Below the pieces are notes generated by a model. That model was not told the origin of the DNA and ran no database searches. It saw nothing but the letters and a program-made list of their open reading frames with translations. The position numbers and the translations under genes were made by a program. This document shows, one piece after another, positions 46,977 to 57,000 of a DNA stretch of 64,000 nt. This DNA comes from Pteria penguin (lineage: Eukaryota > Mollusca > Bivalvia > Pterioida > Pteriidae), in the NCBI GenBank assembly GCA_035048485.1, contig CM068581.1, forward strand, positions 12,482,864 through 12,546,863. Reading direction: 5' to 3'. Numbering within the stretch: the stretch's first letter is position 1; the number at the start of each line of letters is the position of its first letter.

Positions 46977-49900
46977 ATGAATGAATGAATAAATAAATAA
47001 TGAAAAGCATAGGCAGATATTGAAATTTTTGAAAAGAAGGAAGGGGATGGGGGTGGGGGTTGGAGCCCTCATGACTAACGTTTCACACTTTTCGGTCCAG
47101 AAGGCGAAAACCCCCCTCCTCTAAATCCACCAATGAATAGAAAAATAAATACTTGGCATGTATACTTTTTACATTGTAGGTCAGTTTTATATGGTACAAA
47201 TTTGTAAATGATGAAAATTTGGATTTTAAATACGAATTTTCATTGCATGAAATGTATTGTATAATATATTTTAACATTCAATGCACTCAAATCAGTTTAT
47301 TGTTAAAATAAAGTTGTATATTAGATGAAATCAAAATACAGTCAGCAGTGAATGTTGGCTGATGTCACTTTACTTTTCCTGAAAAGTAGAATATTGCACT
47401 AAATCTATAAGATTTGCACATATAAAATAAAATAAAATATTATGGTAGCATATTTTGGCATCCAGTTGTCAAATCAATAAATCAATAAAATACCTGTCTA
47501 TTCCACATGGCGAGACGACATAACATAACTGAAACTTTGAAACTGGAAGTATGACGTTGGGTCAGGGTAATGACATTAGTTTTGTGCCATGAACAACTAC
47601 TGTGCGATTATGAAGCAGATCCACTTTACAACTATGGTTTTACGGACAGAGAGCAGATTTTGATATTAAGTTACCTGTGACCTTGATCTTGACAGTATGA
47701 CCTTGGGTCAAGAAGACAGCACACCAATGTGGCATAAGTTACAATAGTGAAGTATAAAGTAGATCTAAACAACAGCTCCTGTTGTATGAAGTAGACATTA
47801 AATTCAACATATTACCTCCATATGACCTTGGCCATAACATACGTTTACCGTATGCCATGTGTAACAATTATTTCACATACATTGTTTCACTGTTTATACA
47901 GCCATGGTATTTACAGAACTAAGAAGTTTTTAAAAGATATTAATCTTGCAAACAATTTACACAGAACTTCCATATATATAAGAATTCCCTCCCCTATTCC
48001 ATTTCACTCTTGGGGGTATGGTAGCATAATAAACGTATGATTTACCTTTATAAGATCTTGGTAATAAATTCACTGTTTGGAGTATAATACAATGAAATTA
48101 ATAAATTTCATACCAATTTTTCATAGATTTTCAGAAATTTTGAGTCAAAATTTTATTTTGAGATGACCCATTTGCTTTATTTCAGCGGATACACCCCATT
48201 TTCTTAAAGGAGCATGGTCCGATTGAAGTCAGGAAAAGTATAAAAAATGTAAATGAATTTCTTAAATGGCAATTGTTAGTATATTATCTAAGATGTGTAA
48301 AAAGCGTTGTTACCAAAGTCAATGTCATTAACGAGATGCCTGTTTTAAATTTGCCACATAACCATGCAAACATAACCATGCCAACTCTATGAATACTGAT
48401 GAGGACGGTCAGAGGAAATCACGTGACAATGAAACTCTAGCTTCACCATATTCTAACATTTATTCTACTTTTCTGTTTTTGGTCTCAGAGTCTGTGTATA
48501 GTTTTTTTCTACCACACTTTTGCTTTTTCCCGTGCTCGTATTCCTCCATGTGAACCATTGTCGTAGTTTTCTATAGTGAATATCCGCACACACACATGAT
48601 TATGGGCTGAGCATCGCCTTATTTGGAGACTTGAAACCAACAGAATTTTTAAATTCGACTCAATTACCTTTTTTCTATGAAAACATTGAGGGATTTTAGT
48701 TTTAAACTTTGCAATTAACATCAAGTTTATAATTTATGCAATACAGGAAAAATTAAGATATTGTAATTTATCCTTTTTTAATGCTATAATTTTCCAGTCT
48801 CAGACCAGGTCCCTTTAACATCATATGAAGTAACATCATAAGGTCTGTAATTGTGCAAATTAATATAAAAATACCAATTACAGATTTTTTTCAGTATGTT
48901 TGTGTTGCTTTCCTGGTTTTTCCCATTACCCTCAATGTTAAACTAAAGGTAACTTTGATATCGCCCCATTTCACTACAACATTGGGTACTTGGAAATTCT
49001 ATCTTGAAGCTGAAGATATGTTCTTTATATTGACAGTTTCTCACAAATAAATCTGATATGGCCTCCTTAAGCCCTATCTTTTACTGTTCTTAAGTTATGA
49101 CCAAGGTTTAAGTTTTTGAAAAGTAAGTCAAACTTCAAGGTCAACGTCACAAGATAAAAAAAAAGTTTGGTACCCAGTAAAAGGTCTTGACACAAGGAAT
49201 GCACATGTGAAATAATAAAGCCCTGTCTCTAATGGATCTAAAGTTATGATTCAGGTTAAGGTTTTGGTCTATGGATGATGACAACAATGACACCATCGGG
49301 GGCATGACAATAGCTCTCATTCGTCCCAGTGCGCTAAAAAGTATGAAATGACACACAATACTGCATATATATAAGGATTCTTACCTTGTTGTCATCTTCA
49401 ACAATTCTACCAGAGTCTTTGATACTTTGCTTGAGGTTTCTTGTAAGAAGTAACATTTCTTCTGCTAGTTTCTCATGCTGTTGTCTCTCATGTTGTATTA
49501 ATTTGTCTAGGTCACTATCCTTTTCAACTTTTCTTTGACGAAGATTGGATTCATCCCCTGAAAATGTAAGTCTATGACTGTAGTAAAATGTATATTTCAA
49601 TGCTTTTTTAATTACATTTCATTAAATATTTACTGAGAAGTGCAGCTGAAACTTGTTAAGCTCTTTACATTCCTAATTCTTTTAATACTTTACAAAATGC
49701 CAAAATGATTCTGACTTATAATCTGCCCTAAACAATGATTTTTTTTACTAATAAGATGAGTACATTTTAAAATAACAAGTACCAGTATAATCCAATTACC
49801 TAATCATCAATGATCAAGGTGAAAGGGCTTCCGGATAAAAAAATCAACCTTTACCGTAAACCCTGCTGGTATAGTAAGTTGTTTGCACTTCCTCCACCTT

Positions 49901-52900
49901 TACTGTCATGTTCATAATTTTGTTTGTAAAAACAAAAACACTTTAAGATAATGGGTTTAAAATATTTAGAAAAGAGAGTTTGGGGATTGCAAAATGCCTT
50001 CAACATACCGGCAAGCCGAATTTTATTTAAACCAAAGTAAAGAAATTAAAGGTTAAAATTTGGGACTTGAACTTAACTTTGAGATAAACAGATTTTGACT
50101 TAAGTGACTTTAAGATAACAAGTTTCAACTGTATAAGCACATTTTTACTTAGTTTAACTTTTATGTTGTGTGCTTTATTTCATATTGCAGAAATAATTTA
50201 TACTAGTTATAGACTTAACAAAAGCAATGCTACATGTGGCACACCCTTGCTCAGCAGCAAAATCCATGGTACTAAAATGACCTTGACCTTTAAACTTTTG
50301 ATCCAAAAATCAATAGGGATCTTCCACTCACTATACTAAAATATATGTGAAGTATGAACTCCATAGGACTGAAATTGCGGCTTATAGAATGTCTACAATG
50401 TTTTACTATGATGTTCACTAGATACCTTAACCTGTGACTTCCTGACCCCGAAATCAGTAGCGATTTTCTTCCCTTTACACTTAAGCTACATATGAAGTAT
50501 GAACTCAATAGGTCCGAAAATGTGACTACTAGAATGTCTACAAGGTTTTTCTATGATGACTTCCACTGATCTTAACTTTCGACCTCTTATCTCCAAAAGC
50601 AATGGGGATCTTTCTCTTTTCATACTAAAGCTACATGTGAGGTATGAACCTAATAAGGCCAAAACTGTGACTTCTATAGTGTGTAAAAGGTTCTTTTATT
50701 ATGACATCTAGTGACCTTAACCTTAGACCTTTAAGACCCAAAATCAATAGGGATCTTTCTCTTCTTATATTAATGCTACATGTGAAGTACGGTATGAACC
50801 CAATAAGGCTACATGTGACTTCTAGAGTGTCTACAGGCTTTTGTTACAGACACATGCATGCACCCATGTACATATGAATGATACCGTTACTACATTCCCC
50901 TTGCAATGCTGTTGTGAGGGGATAACTGGTGGACTGACCATTTTATAAACAGGTGAACAAAAATGATCTCTATGATTCCCTGTTTTGCTGGGCACTTAAT
51001 TAAATACTTAATAAAGGTCATTTAATTGATCATCGCACCATAAAAATAGTTTTTACCACTTTCAATGTAACGAGTGCCAAGCAGCTCATCTCTTATTTCT
51101 GTCTGGAAACGTGATTTTGTTTGTAAATGAAGTTCAGTAGATTGTGTAAATTTGCCTCCCTTGGCAGATAATGATGGCAGTTTTTCTGCAGCTAATGCTT
51201 TTTCGGTTACAGAAGGCTAAAACAACAAAACAAGTTTGTGAAGCATCATGGCATGTTGAAGTATGATCTGAACATAACATAGTTTAGGTTACATAAGTAG
51301 ATCACATTAAAACTTATCTGTAAAATAGTTTTCTCATACATATGTCTGGTCACCTTCTAAAATATTCATACATGTATTAGCACCTAATGATACTAACCCA
51401 TCCTTTCTTAAATGGCTGATTGAAGATATCAACATGTTTTACCATTCTGAATTCATCTGATATATAATACACTGATTTAAACAGAACTTTAGTAAAACAG
51501 TTTTCTTTTAATAAAGATCATTTACATACATGTATCAGATGAGTCCTGTATATAGATACATCTAATGCATACATTGTGTGAATACTTACAGATGATTCCT
51601 GTTTTACCATGTCAAGGGGTGATTACTGTTAATGTGAAGGGATTCTATAAAGCACATTTGCACACTGTATTGTCTATGCATAGCAATTCATTGTGTAAGT
51701 GTGAACATCTTTCTAAAATGTCCCAATTCAATTGTGCTGAAATCCCACTAAATTTTTTAGGAGAGATCTTAAAAACTTATTATGTACTACTATTTCCCTC
51801 ATTTTGACTGGGAACTGTATCAATATATGTACAAGTAAGTAAGGTATACCCATACATAAAGAACTGCAAAATAACCATAAGTGAAGTGTAAGTATATCAT
51901 TCCAAAGAATTCCTGCATTGCCTGTGATTGACAAACTGATCCCTAAGCATGTTATTCTTTACACCATCTACAAAAATTCATCTTAGCCACAAAAGCAAAT
52001 TGTACGCAAAGTATGTGTTATACTTATATGAAAGTAATTTCTGTGTTTACAGTACCATACACAACATGAATAACGCTAACATATGTCCATCATAGATTAT
52101 TTCAAACGCAACAGATATCTTGATGTGCATATCTTAAAAAGATTAAAGCTAACAATTCTAAGAAATATTCTTAAATCCATGAAGGCAGTAAAAAGTTATG
52201 GCCAAGACAAGATTTCAATGTGATTCAATGTGACCTTGACCTTTAAGCTATGATGTTGGATCAAGATCATGAAACACCTTTCAGTCATTGGCAATAACTC
52301 TATGAAATATTATTCAAATCCATTAAGGCAATGATATATATGCCCCTCAGGTTATTTTTTTTCAAAAATTTTCACTTTTTTCCTTAAACATTACCATAAC
52401 CTTTGACCTTGACATTGAAAATCAATAAGCTTCATCCTCCAGTTATGAAAAATAAGTGTACAAAGTTTGAAAGATTAAGCCTGAACAGTGTGGTCTGTAT
52501 CTTGTTAACAAGGTGTGCACAGACCCACAAAGCCATACAATAATACGTCCGTCTACGATGGGCATATAAAAAACATACCATATCTTCAACTAACTAAAAT
52601 TTGATCCAGTTTTCCTCTCACTTTGTTATTGTGACTGTTTCTAGACCAATTTGTAAATCATACATTATGCATGTGAAAGCCTCGTCTGCAAAGACTGTCA
52701 TACTTGTTTTCTTGACATCTTCACTCAAAATGTCACCCTGGAATTTGATTTCTGCAAACTCTTAAAGCTTATGTCATACAGTTACATATACTGTAAATCA
52801 TTTACATTTCACTTGACTTTATTTTCGCTGGGGTCTAACTTAGGATATATTAGCTAGACATAATTTTCATGAAGTCATACACGTTATATTGTAATAGTCA

Positions 52901-53946
52901 TACACATGTTATATTGTAATAGTCACACGTGTGTTATATAGTAACAGACATACACATGTTATATTGTAATAGTCACATGTGTGTTATATAGTAACAGACA
53001 TACACATGTTATACTGTAATAGTCACACATGTGTTATAAAGTAACACACATACACATGTTATACTGTAATAGTCACACATGTGTTCTATAGTAACAGACA
53101 TACACATGTTATACTGTAATAGTCACACATGTGTTATATAGTAACAGACATACACATCTTATATTGTAACAGTCACACATGTGTTATATAGTAACAGACA
53201 TACAAATGTTATACTGTAATAGTCACACATGTGTTATATAGTAACAGACATACAAATGTTATACTGTAATAGTCACATATGTGTTATATAGTAACAGACA
53301 TACACATGTTATATTGTAATAGTCACACATGTGTTCTATAGTAACAGACATACACATGTTATACTGTAATAGTCACACATGTGTTATATAGTAACAGACA
53401 TACACATGTTATACTGTAATAGTCACACATGTGTTATATAGTAACAGACATACATATGTTATACTGTAATAGTCAAATCAATCATAATAAGGACTTTTTT
53501 TCAAATGGAGTTCTACTAATATTTTCATACAAAAATAAAGTTCTCATGAGTAAAATGTAATTTATGGCATATAATTATTTTTTCACATTTTCCTTCTATA
53601 TTCCTCTCTATTTTCTTAGAACAAACATAAATGAAACATTTTTGAAATACGCATTTTATTATAAATATAATTTACCATTTTCTCTGCTTCTAATAGTCCC
53701 TTAAGGAAATCAACTTTCTTGCTGTAGTCTGTCAAACATTCTTGGGATGGTCTACTATCAAGATCAAAATTAACAAATTTCATACACACAATGGAATAAT
53801 TGTGATGTAAAGCAATTTGTGGAACTACTAGATTAATAATAGTGATTTAATATTAAACAAAGCAAATACAACAAAATATAATCATTATCATATTACCATG
53901 GTGATTTCTTCAAGTCTGACAACTGGTCTTGCAGTGCAGCAACAAA
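42073..53946 (-). CDS. USE1: USE1-like ER SNARE, 5' end missing
   Basis: Five exons join in frame: 53946-53897, 53754-53676, 51216-51057, 49557-49385 and 42252-42073. The total is 642 nt, or 213 residues plus TGA. Segments in order are 'FVAALQDQLSDLKKSPC', 'YSKKVDFLKGLLEAEKM', 'SRFQTEIRDELLGT', then the SNARE-like helix 'HEKLAEEMLLLTRNLKQSIK' through EDDNKKLAES to ASERLEKHTQ. A C-terminal membrane anchor WWIWIMLAFVTFTFLFMIVF and the short tail IRLFGKKS follow. This matches USE1/p31, a tail-anchored SNARE of Golgi-to-ER retrograde transport. The Asp in EDDN is a candidate for the unusual zero-layer Asp that gave the family its name. Human USE1 is about 259 residues, so roughly 45 N-terminal residues lie in an exon not found. 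Introns total over 11 kb and are full of repeats. Confidence 0.93.
42253..43404. other. USE1-like intron, unique part
   Basis: AT-rich intron without recognisable repeats or exons. Confidence 0.5.
43410..43655 (+). mobile_element. Pearl-like element, sister of 18085-18346
   Basis: Same order of 'CACCAAAGTCCAGAAAGCTA', 'GAAAGGGCTTAATTAGTTGA', 'CATGTCAAATATTAAGTCTC', 'AAAAGTTATAGCCAAGGTTA' and 'GACAGACAAACAGACAGC'. The hairpin is TGCCCCGATC facing the degraded ATCTGGAGCA. Confidence 0.75.
44220..44748 (+). mobile_element. Pearl-like element with three exact 145-bp cores
   Basis: 'CCAATCAGAGCCAATGG' starts at 44241, 44386 and 44531, exactly 145 bp apart. Each unit contains 'AAAACACAAACTTGGTAG', 'CCT(C/T)GAGTACTTACTT' and 'TCTGGAGAAGAAGTCGAAAA'. 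The right end is 'AACGACGGACGACGTACGGT' and the hairpin TAGCTCACTTGAGCC facing GGCTCAGGTGAGCTA with a TTC loop. The overlapping open frames arise because 145 is not a multiple of 3. Confidence 0.85.
44775..45390 (+). repeat. Two copies of the 33995-34250 interspersed family
   Basis: 44780-44930 is short; 45095-45385 is fuller, with 'GGTTCATTCAGTTTGTTGAT', 'TTTTGTCAAAGGATGGCACC', 'CTATGTCACCCTGCCCTGAA' and 'CAACATTTGTAAGGAAGATT'. About 165 bp of other sequence separates them. Confidence 0.6.
45391..49074. other. Large USE1-like intron, remaining part
   Basis: Holds pearl-like fragments near 45900-46030 and 47655-47860 (GGTCAAGGTCAAAAC, GACCTTGATCTTGACAGTAT). A TG/poly-G tract lies at 45785-45808 and an AAAT microsatellite at 46938-47003. 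Otherwise AT-rich. No exon recognised. Confidence 0.5.
46938..47003. repeat. (AAAT)n microsatellite
   Basis: About 16 tetranucleotide units with a few ATGA changes near the right edge. Confidence 0.95.
49075..49335 (+). mobile_element. Pearl-like element
   Basis: 'AAGTTATGACCAAGGTTTAA', 'CAAGGTCAACGTCACAAGAT', 'GGTCTTGACACAAGGAATGC' and a second 'AAGTTATGATTCAGGTTAAG' are followed by a GATGATGACAACAATGAC tract. The end, 'CTCATTCGTCCCAGTGCGCT', is like the one near 32.45 kb. Confidence 0.6.
49385..49557 (-). CDS. USE1: USE1-like exon with first half of SNARE motif
   Basis: Acceptor TTTTCAG|GGGATG and donor AACAAG|GTAAGA; 173 nt. It completes a Gly codon and ends in phase 0. It encodes DESNLRQRKVEKDSDLDKL, then 'IQHERQQHEKLAEEMLLLTR'. 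The word KLAEEML is shared with the vertebrate protein. Confidence 0.95.
49558..50269. other. USE1-like intron, no feature
   Basis: AT-rich intron; nothing recognised. Confidence 0.55.
50270..50895 (+). mobile_element. Pearl-like element with four cores of about 145-150 bp
   Basis: 'GAAGTATGAACTC' or 'GAGGTATGAACC' recurs at 50349, 50486, 50639 and about 50778. 'CCAAAATCAATAGGGATC'-type and 'GACTTCTAGAGTGTCTACA'-type words also recur. The usual hairpin end is not visible here; unrelated sequence follows. Confidence 0.65.
51057..51216 (-). CDS. USE1: USE1-like middle exon
   Basis: Acceptor TGTTTTAG|CCTTCT and donor AAAGTG|GTAAAA; 160 nt, starting in phase 0 and leaving one base. It encodes 'PSVTEKALAAEKLPSLSAKG' to 'SRFQTEIRDELLGTRYIES'. 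The R-x-E-I/M-R-x-E-L-L-G-T pattern is conserved in USE1. Confidence 0.93.
51217..52189. other. USE1-like intron, unique part
   Basis: AT-rich; the open frame at 51565-51807 on the opposite strand has no recognisable motif. Confidence 0.5.
52190..52572 (+). mobile_element. Degenerate pearl-like element in USE1-like intron
   Basis: 'AAAAGTTATGGCCAAGACAA', 'TGTGACCTTGACCTTTAAGC', 'CTTGTTAACAAGGTGTGCAC' and the weak end hairpin 'CGTCTACGATGGGCATATAA'. Confidence 0.55.
52874..53475. repeat. 50-bp minisatellite, about 12 copies, dimeric unit
   Basis: The unit is GACATACACATGTTATACTG + TAATAGTCAC + ACATGTGTTATATAGTAACA. Each unit is itself two related halves of about 25 bp (ACACATGTTATA.TGTAATAG and ACACATGTGTTATATAGTAACAG). 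It lies in the USE1-like intron, about 200 bp upstream (in plus coordinates) of the 53676-53754 exon. Confidence 0.93.
53676..53754 (-). CDS. USE1: USE1-like exon
   Basis: Donor AAAATG|GTAAAT. The first of two tandem AGs (GATAG|TAG) is needed: with the previous exon it makes TGT, while the second AG would create TGA. It encodes RPSQECLTDYSKKVDFLKGL then LEAEKM. Confidence 0.9.
53897..53946 (-). CDS. USE1: USE1-like 50-nt exon, most upstream one found
   Basis: Acceptor TGTTTTCAG|TTTGTT and donor CCATG|GTAATA. It encodes FVAALQDQLSDLKKSP and two bases of Cys. Vertebrate USE1 has an equivalent Y/F-V-x-A-L segment after EWRLEK. The next exon upstream must end in phase 0. Confidence 0.85.
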
Positions 53947-54064
53947 CTGAAAACAGAAAATGTTGCATTATTGCAAAACCTTCTTTCAGCTTTTTAAGAC
54001 AGCAAAACTACTGTAAAAATTCTCAAGTTTATGACGCCATTGATACCGAAAATTCAACAACAAA

Positions 54065-57000
54065 AGCACAGGCATTTCTGCTAGATGTGACCCAGCAAAG
54101 CATTGACATTTCTGCCAGGTATGACCCAGCAAAGCACTGACATTTCTGCCAGGAATGACCAAGCAAAGCAATTACTTTTTTGCCAGGTATGACCCAGCAA
54201 AGCACTGACATTTCTGCCAGGAATGACCCCACAGAGCACGGACATTTCTGCCAGGTATGACTCAGTACAGCACTGACATTTCTGCCAGGTATGACCCAAC
54301 AAAACAGTGACATTTCTGCCAGGTATGACCCAGCAAAGCATTGATATTTCTGCCAGGTATAACCCAGCAAAGCATTGACATTTCTGCCAGGTATGACCAA
54401 GCAAAGCATTGACATTTCTGCCAGGTATGACCATGCAAAGCATTGACATTTCTGCCAGGTATGATCCAGCAAAACACATACATTTCTGCCAGGCATGACC
54501 CAGCAAAGCATTGACAAATCTGCCAGGTATGACCCAGCAAAGCATTGACATTTCTGCCAGGTATAACCCAGCAAAGCATTGACATTTCTGCCAGGAATGA
54601 CCCAGCAGAGCACAGACATTTCTGCAAGGTATGACCAAACAAAGCACTGACATTTCTGCCAGGTATGACCCAGCAAAGCATTGACATTTCTGCCAGGTAT
54701 GACCCAACAAAACATTGACATTTCTGCAAGGTATGACCCAGCAAAGCATTGACATTTCTGCCAGGTATGACCCAGCAAAGCAGTGATATTTCTGCCAGGT
54801 ATGACGCAGCAAAGCATTGACATTTCTGCCAGGTATGACCCAGCACAGCAGAGACATTTCTGCCAAGTATGACCAAGCAAAGCATTGACATTTCTGCCAG
54901 GTATGACCCAGCAAAGCATTGATATTTCTGCCAGGTATGACCAAGCAAAGCATTGACATTTCTGCTAGGTATGACCCAGCAAAGCATTGATATTTCTGCC
55001 AGGTATGACCCAGCAAAACATTGACATTTCTACCAGGTATGACCCAGCAAACACTGACATTTCTGCCAGGAATGACCCAGCAAAGCAATTACTTTTTTGC
55101 CAGGTATGACCCAGCAAAGCACTGATATTTCTGCCAGGAATGACCCCGCAGAGCACAGACATTTCTGCCAGGTATGACCCAGTACAGCACTGACATTTCT
55201 GCCAGGTATGACACAACAAAACATTGACATTTCTGCCAGGTATGACCCGGCAAAGCACTGACATTTCTGCCAGGTATGACCCAGCAAAGCATTGACATTT
55301 CTGCCAGGTATGACCCAGCAAAGCACAGACATTTTTGTCAGGTATGACCCAGCAAAGCACATACATTTCTGCCAGGTATGACCCAGCAAAGCATTGACAT
55401 TTCTGCCAGGTATGACCAAGCAAAGCATTGACATTTCTGCCAGGTATAACCAAGCAAAGCACATACATTTCTGCCAGGTATGACCAAGCAAAGCATTGAC
55501 ATTTCTGCCAGGTATGACCCAGCAAAACAACGACATTTCTGCCAGGTATGACCTGGCAAAACACCAACATTTCTGCCAGGCATGACCCAGCAAAGCATTG
55601 ACAAATCTGCCAGGTATGACCCAGCAAAGCATTGACATTTCTGCCAGGTATGACCCAGCAAAGCATTGACATTTCTGCCAGGTATGACCCAGCATAGCAG
55701 AGACATTTCTGCCAGGTATGACCAAGCAAAGCATTGACATTTCCGCCAGGTATGACCAAGCAAAGCATTGATATTTCTGCCAGGTATGACCAAGCAAAGC
55801 ATTGACATTTCTGCCAGGTATGACCCAGCAAAGCATTGATATTTCTGGCAGGTATGACCCAGCAAAACATTGACATTTCTACCAGGTATGACCCAGCAAA
55901 GCACATACATTTCTGCCAGGTATGACCCAGCAAAGCATTGACATTTCTGCCAGGTATGACCCAGCAGAGCACAGACATTTCTGCCAGGTATGACCCAGCA
56001 CAGCACTGACATTTCTGCCAGGTATAACCAAGCAAAGCACATACATTTCTGCCAGGTATGACCAAGCAAAGCATTGACATTTCTGCCAGGTATGACCCAG
56101 CAAAACAACGACATTTCTGCCAGGTATGACCTGGCAAAACACCAACATTTCTGCCAGGTATGACCCAGCAAAGCATTGACAAATCTGCCAGGTATGACCC
56201 AGCAAAGCATTGCCATTTCTGCCAGGTATGACCCAGCAAAGCATTGACATTTCTGCCAGGTATGACCCAGCAAAGCAGAGACATTTCTGCCAGGTATGAC
56301 CAAGCAAAGCATTGACATTTCTGCCAGGTATGACCCAGCAAAGCATTGACATTTCTGCCAGGTATGACCCAACAAAACATTGACATTTCTGCAAGGTATG
56401 ACCCAGCAAAGCATTGACATTTCTGCCAGGTATGACCCAGCAAAGCAGTGATATTTCTGCCAGGTATGACGCAGCAAAGCATTGACATTTCTGCCAGGTA
56501 TGACCCAGCACAGCAGAGACATTTCTGCCAAGTATGACCAAGCAAAGCATTGACATTTCTGCCAGGTATGACCCAGCAAAGCATTGATATTTCTGCCAGG
56601 TATGACCAAGCAAAGCATTGACATTTCTGCTAGGTATGACCCAGCAAAGCATTGATATTTCTGCCAGGTATGACCCAGCAAAACATTGACATTTCTACCA
56701 GGTATGACCCAGCAAACACTGACATTTCTGCCAGGAATGACCCAGCAAAGCAATTACTTTTTTGCCAGGTATGACCCAGCAAAGCACTGATATTTCTGCC
56801 AGGAATGACCCCGCAGAGCACAGACATTTCTGCCAGGTATGACCCAGTACAGCACTGACATTTCTGCCAGGTATGACACAACAAAACATTGACATTTCTG
56901 CCAGGTATGACCCGGCAAAGCACTGACATTTCTGCCAGGTATGACCCAGCAAAGCATTGACATTTCTGCCAGGTATGACCCAGCAAAGCACAGACATTTT

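Noticed and set aside
48390..48425. CTGATGAGG...GGAAATC as a hammerhead core
   Set aside because: No stem II can form with a usable loop between CTGATGA and GAAA, and no stem I/III partners were seen.
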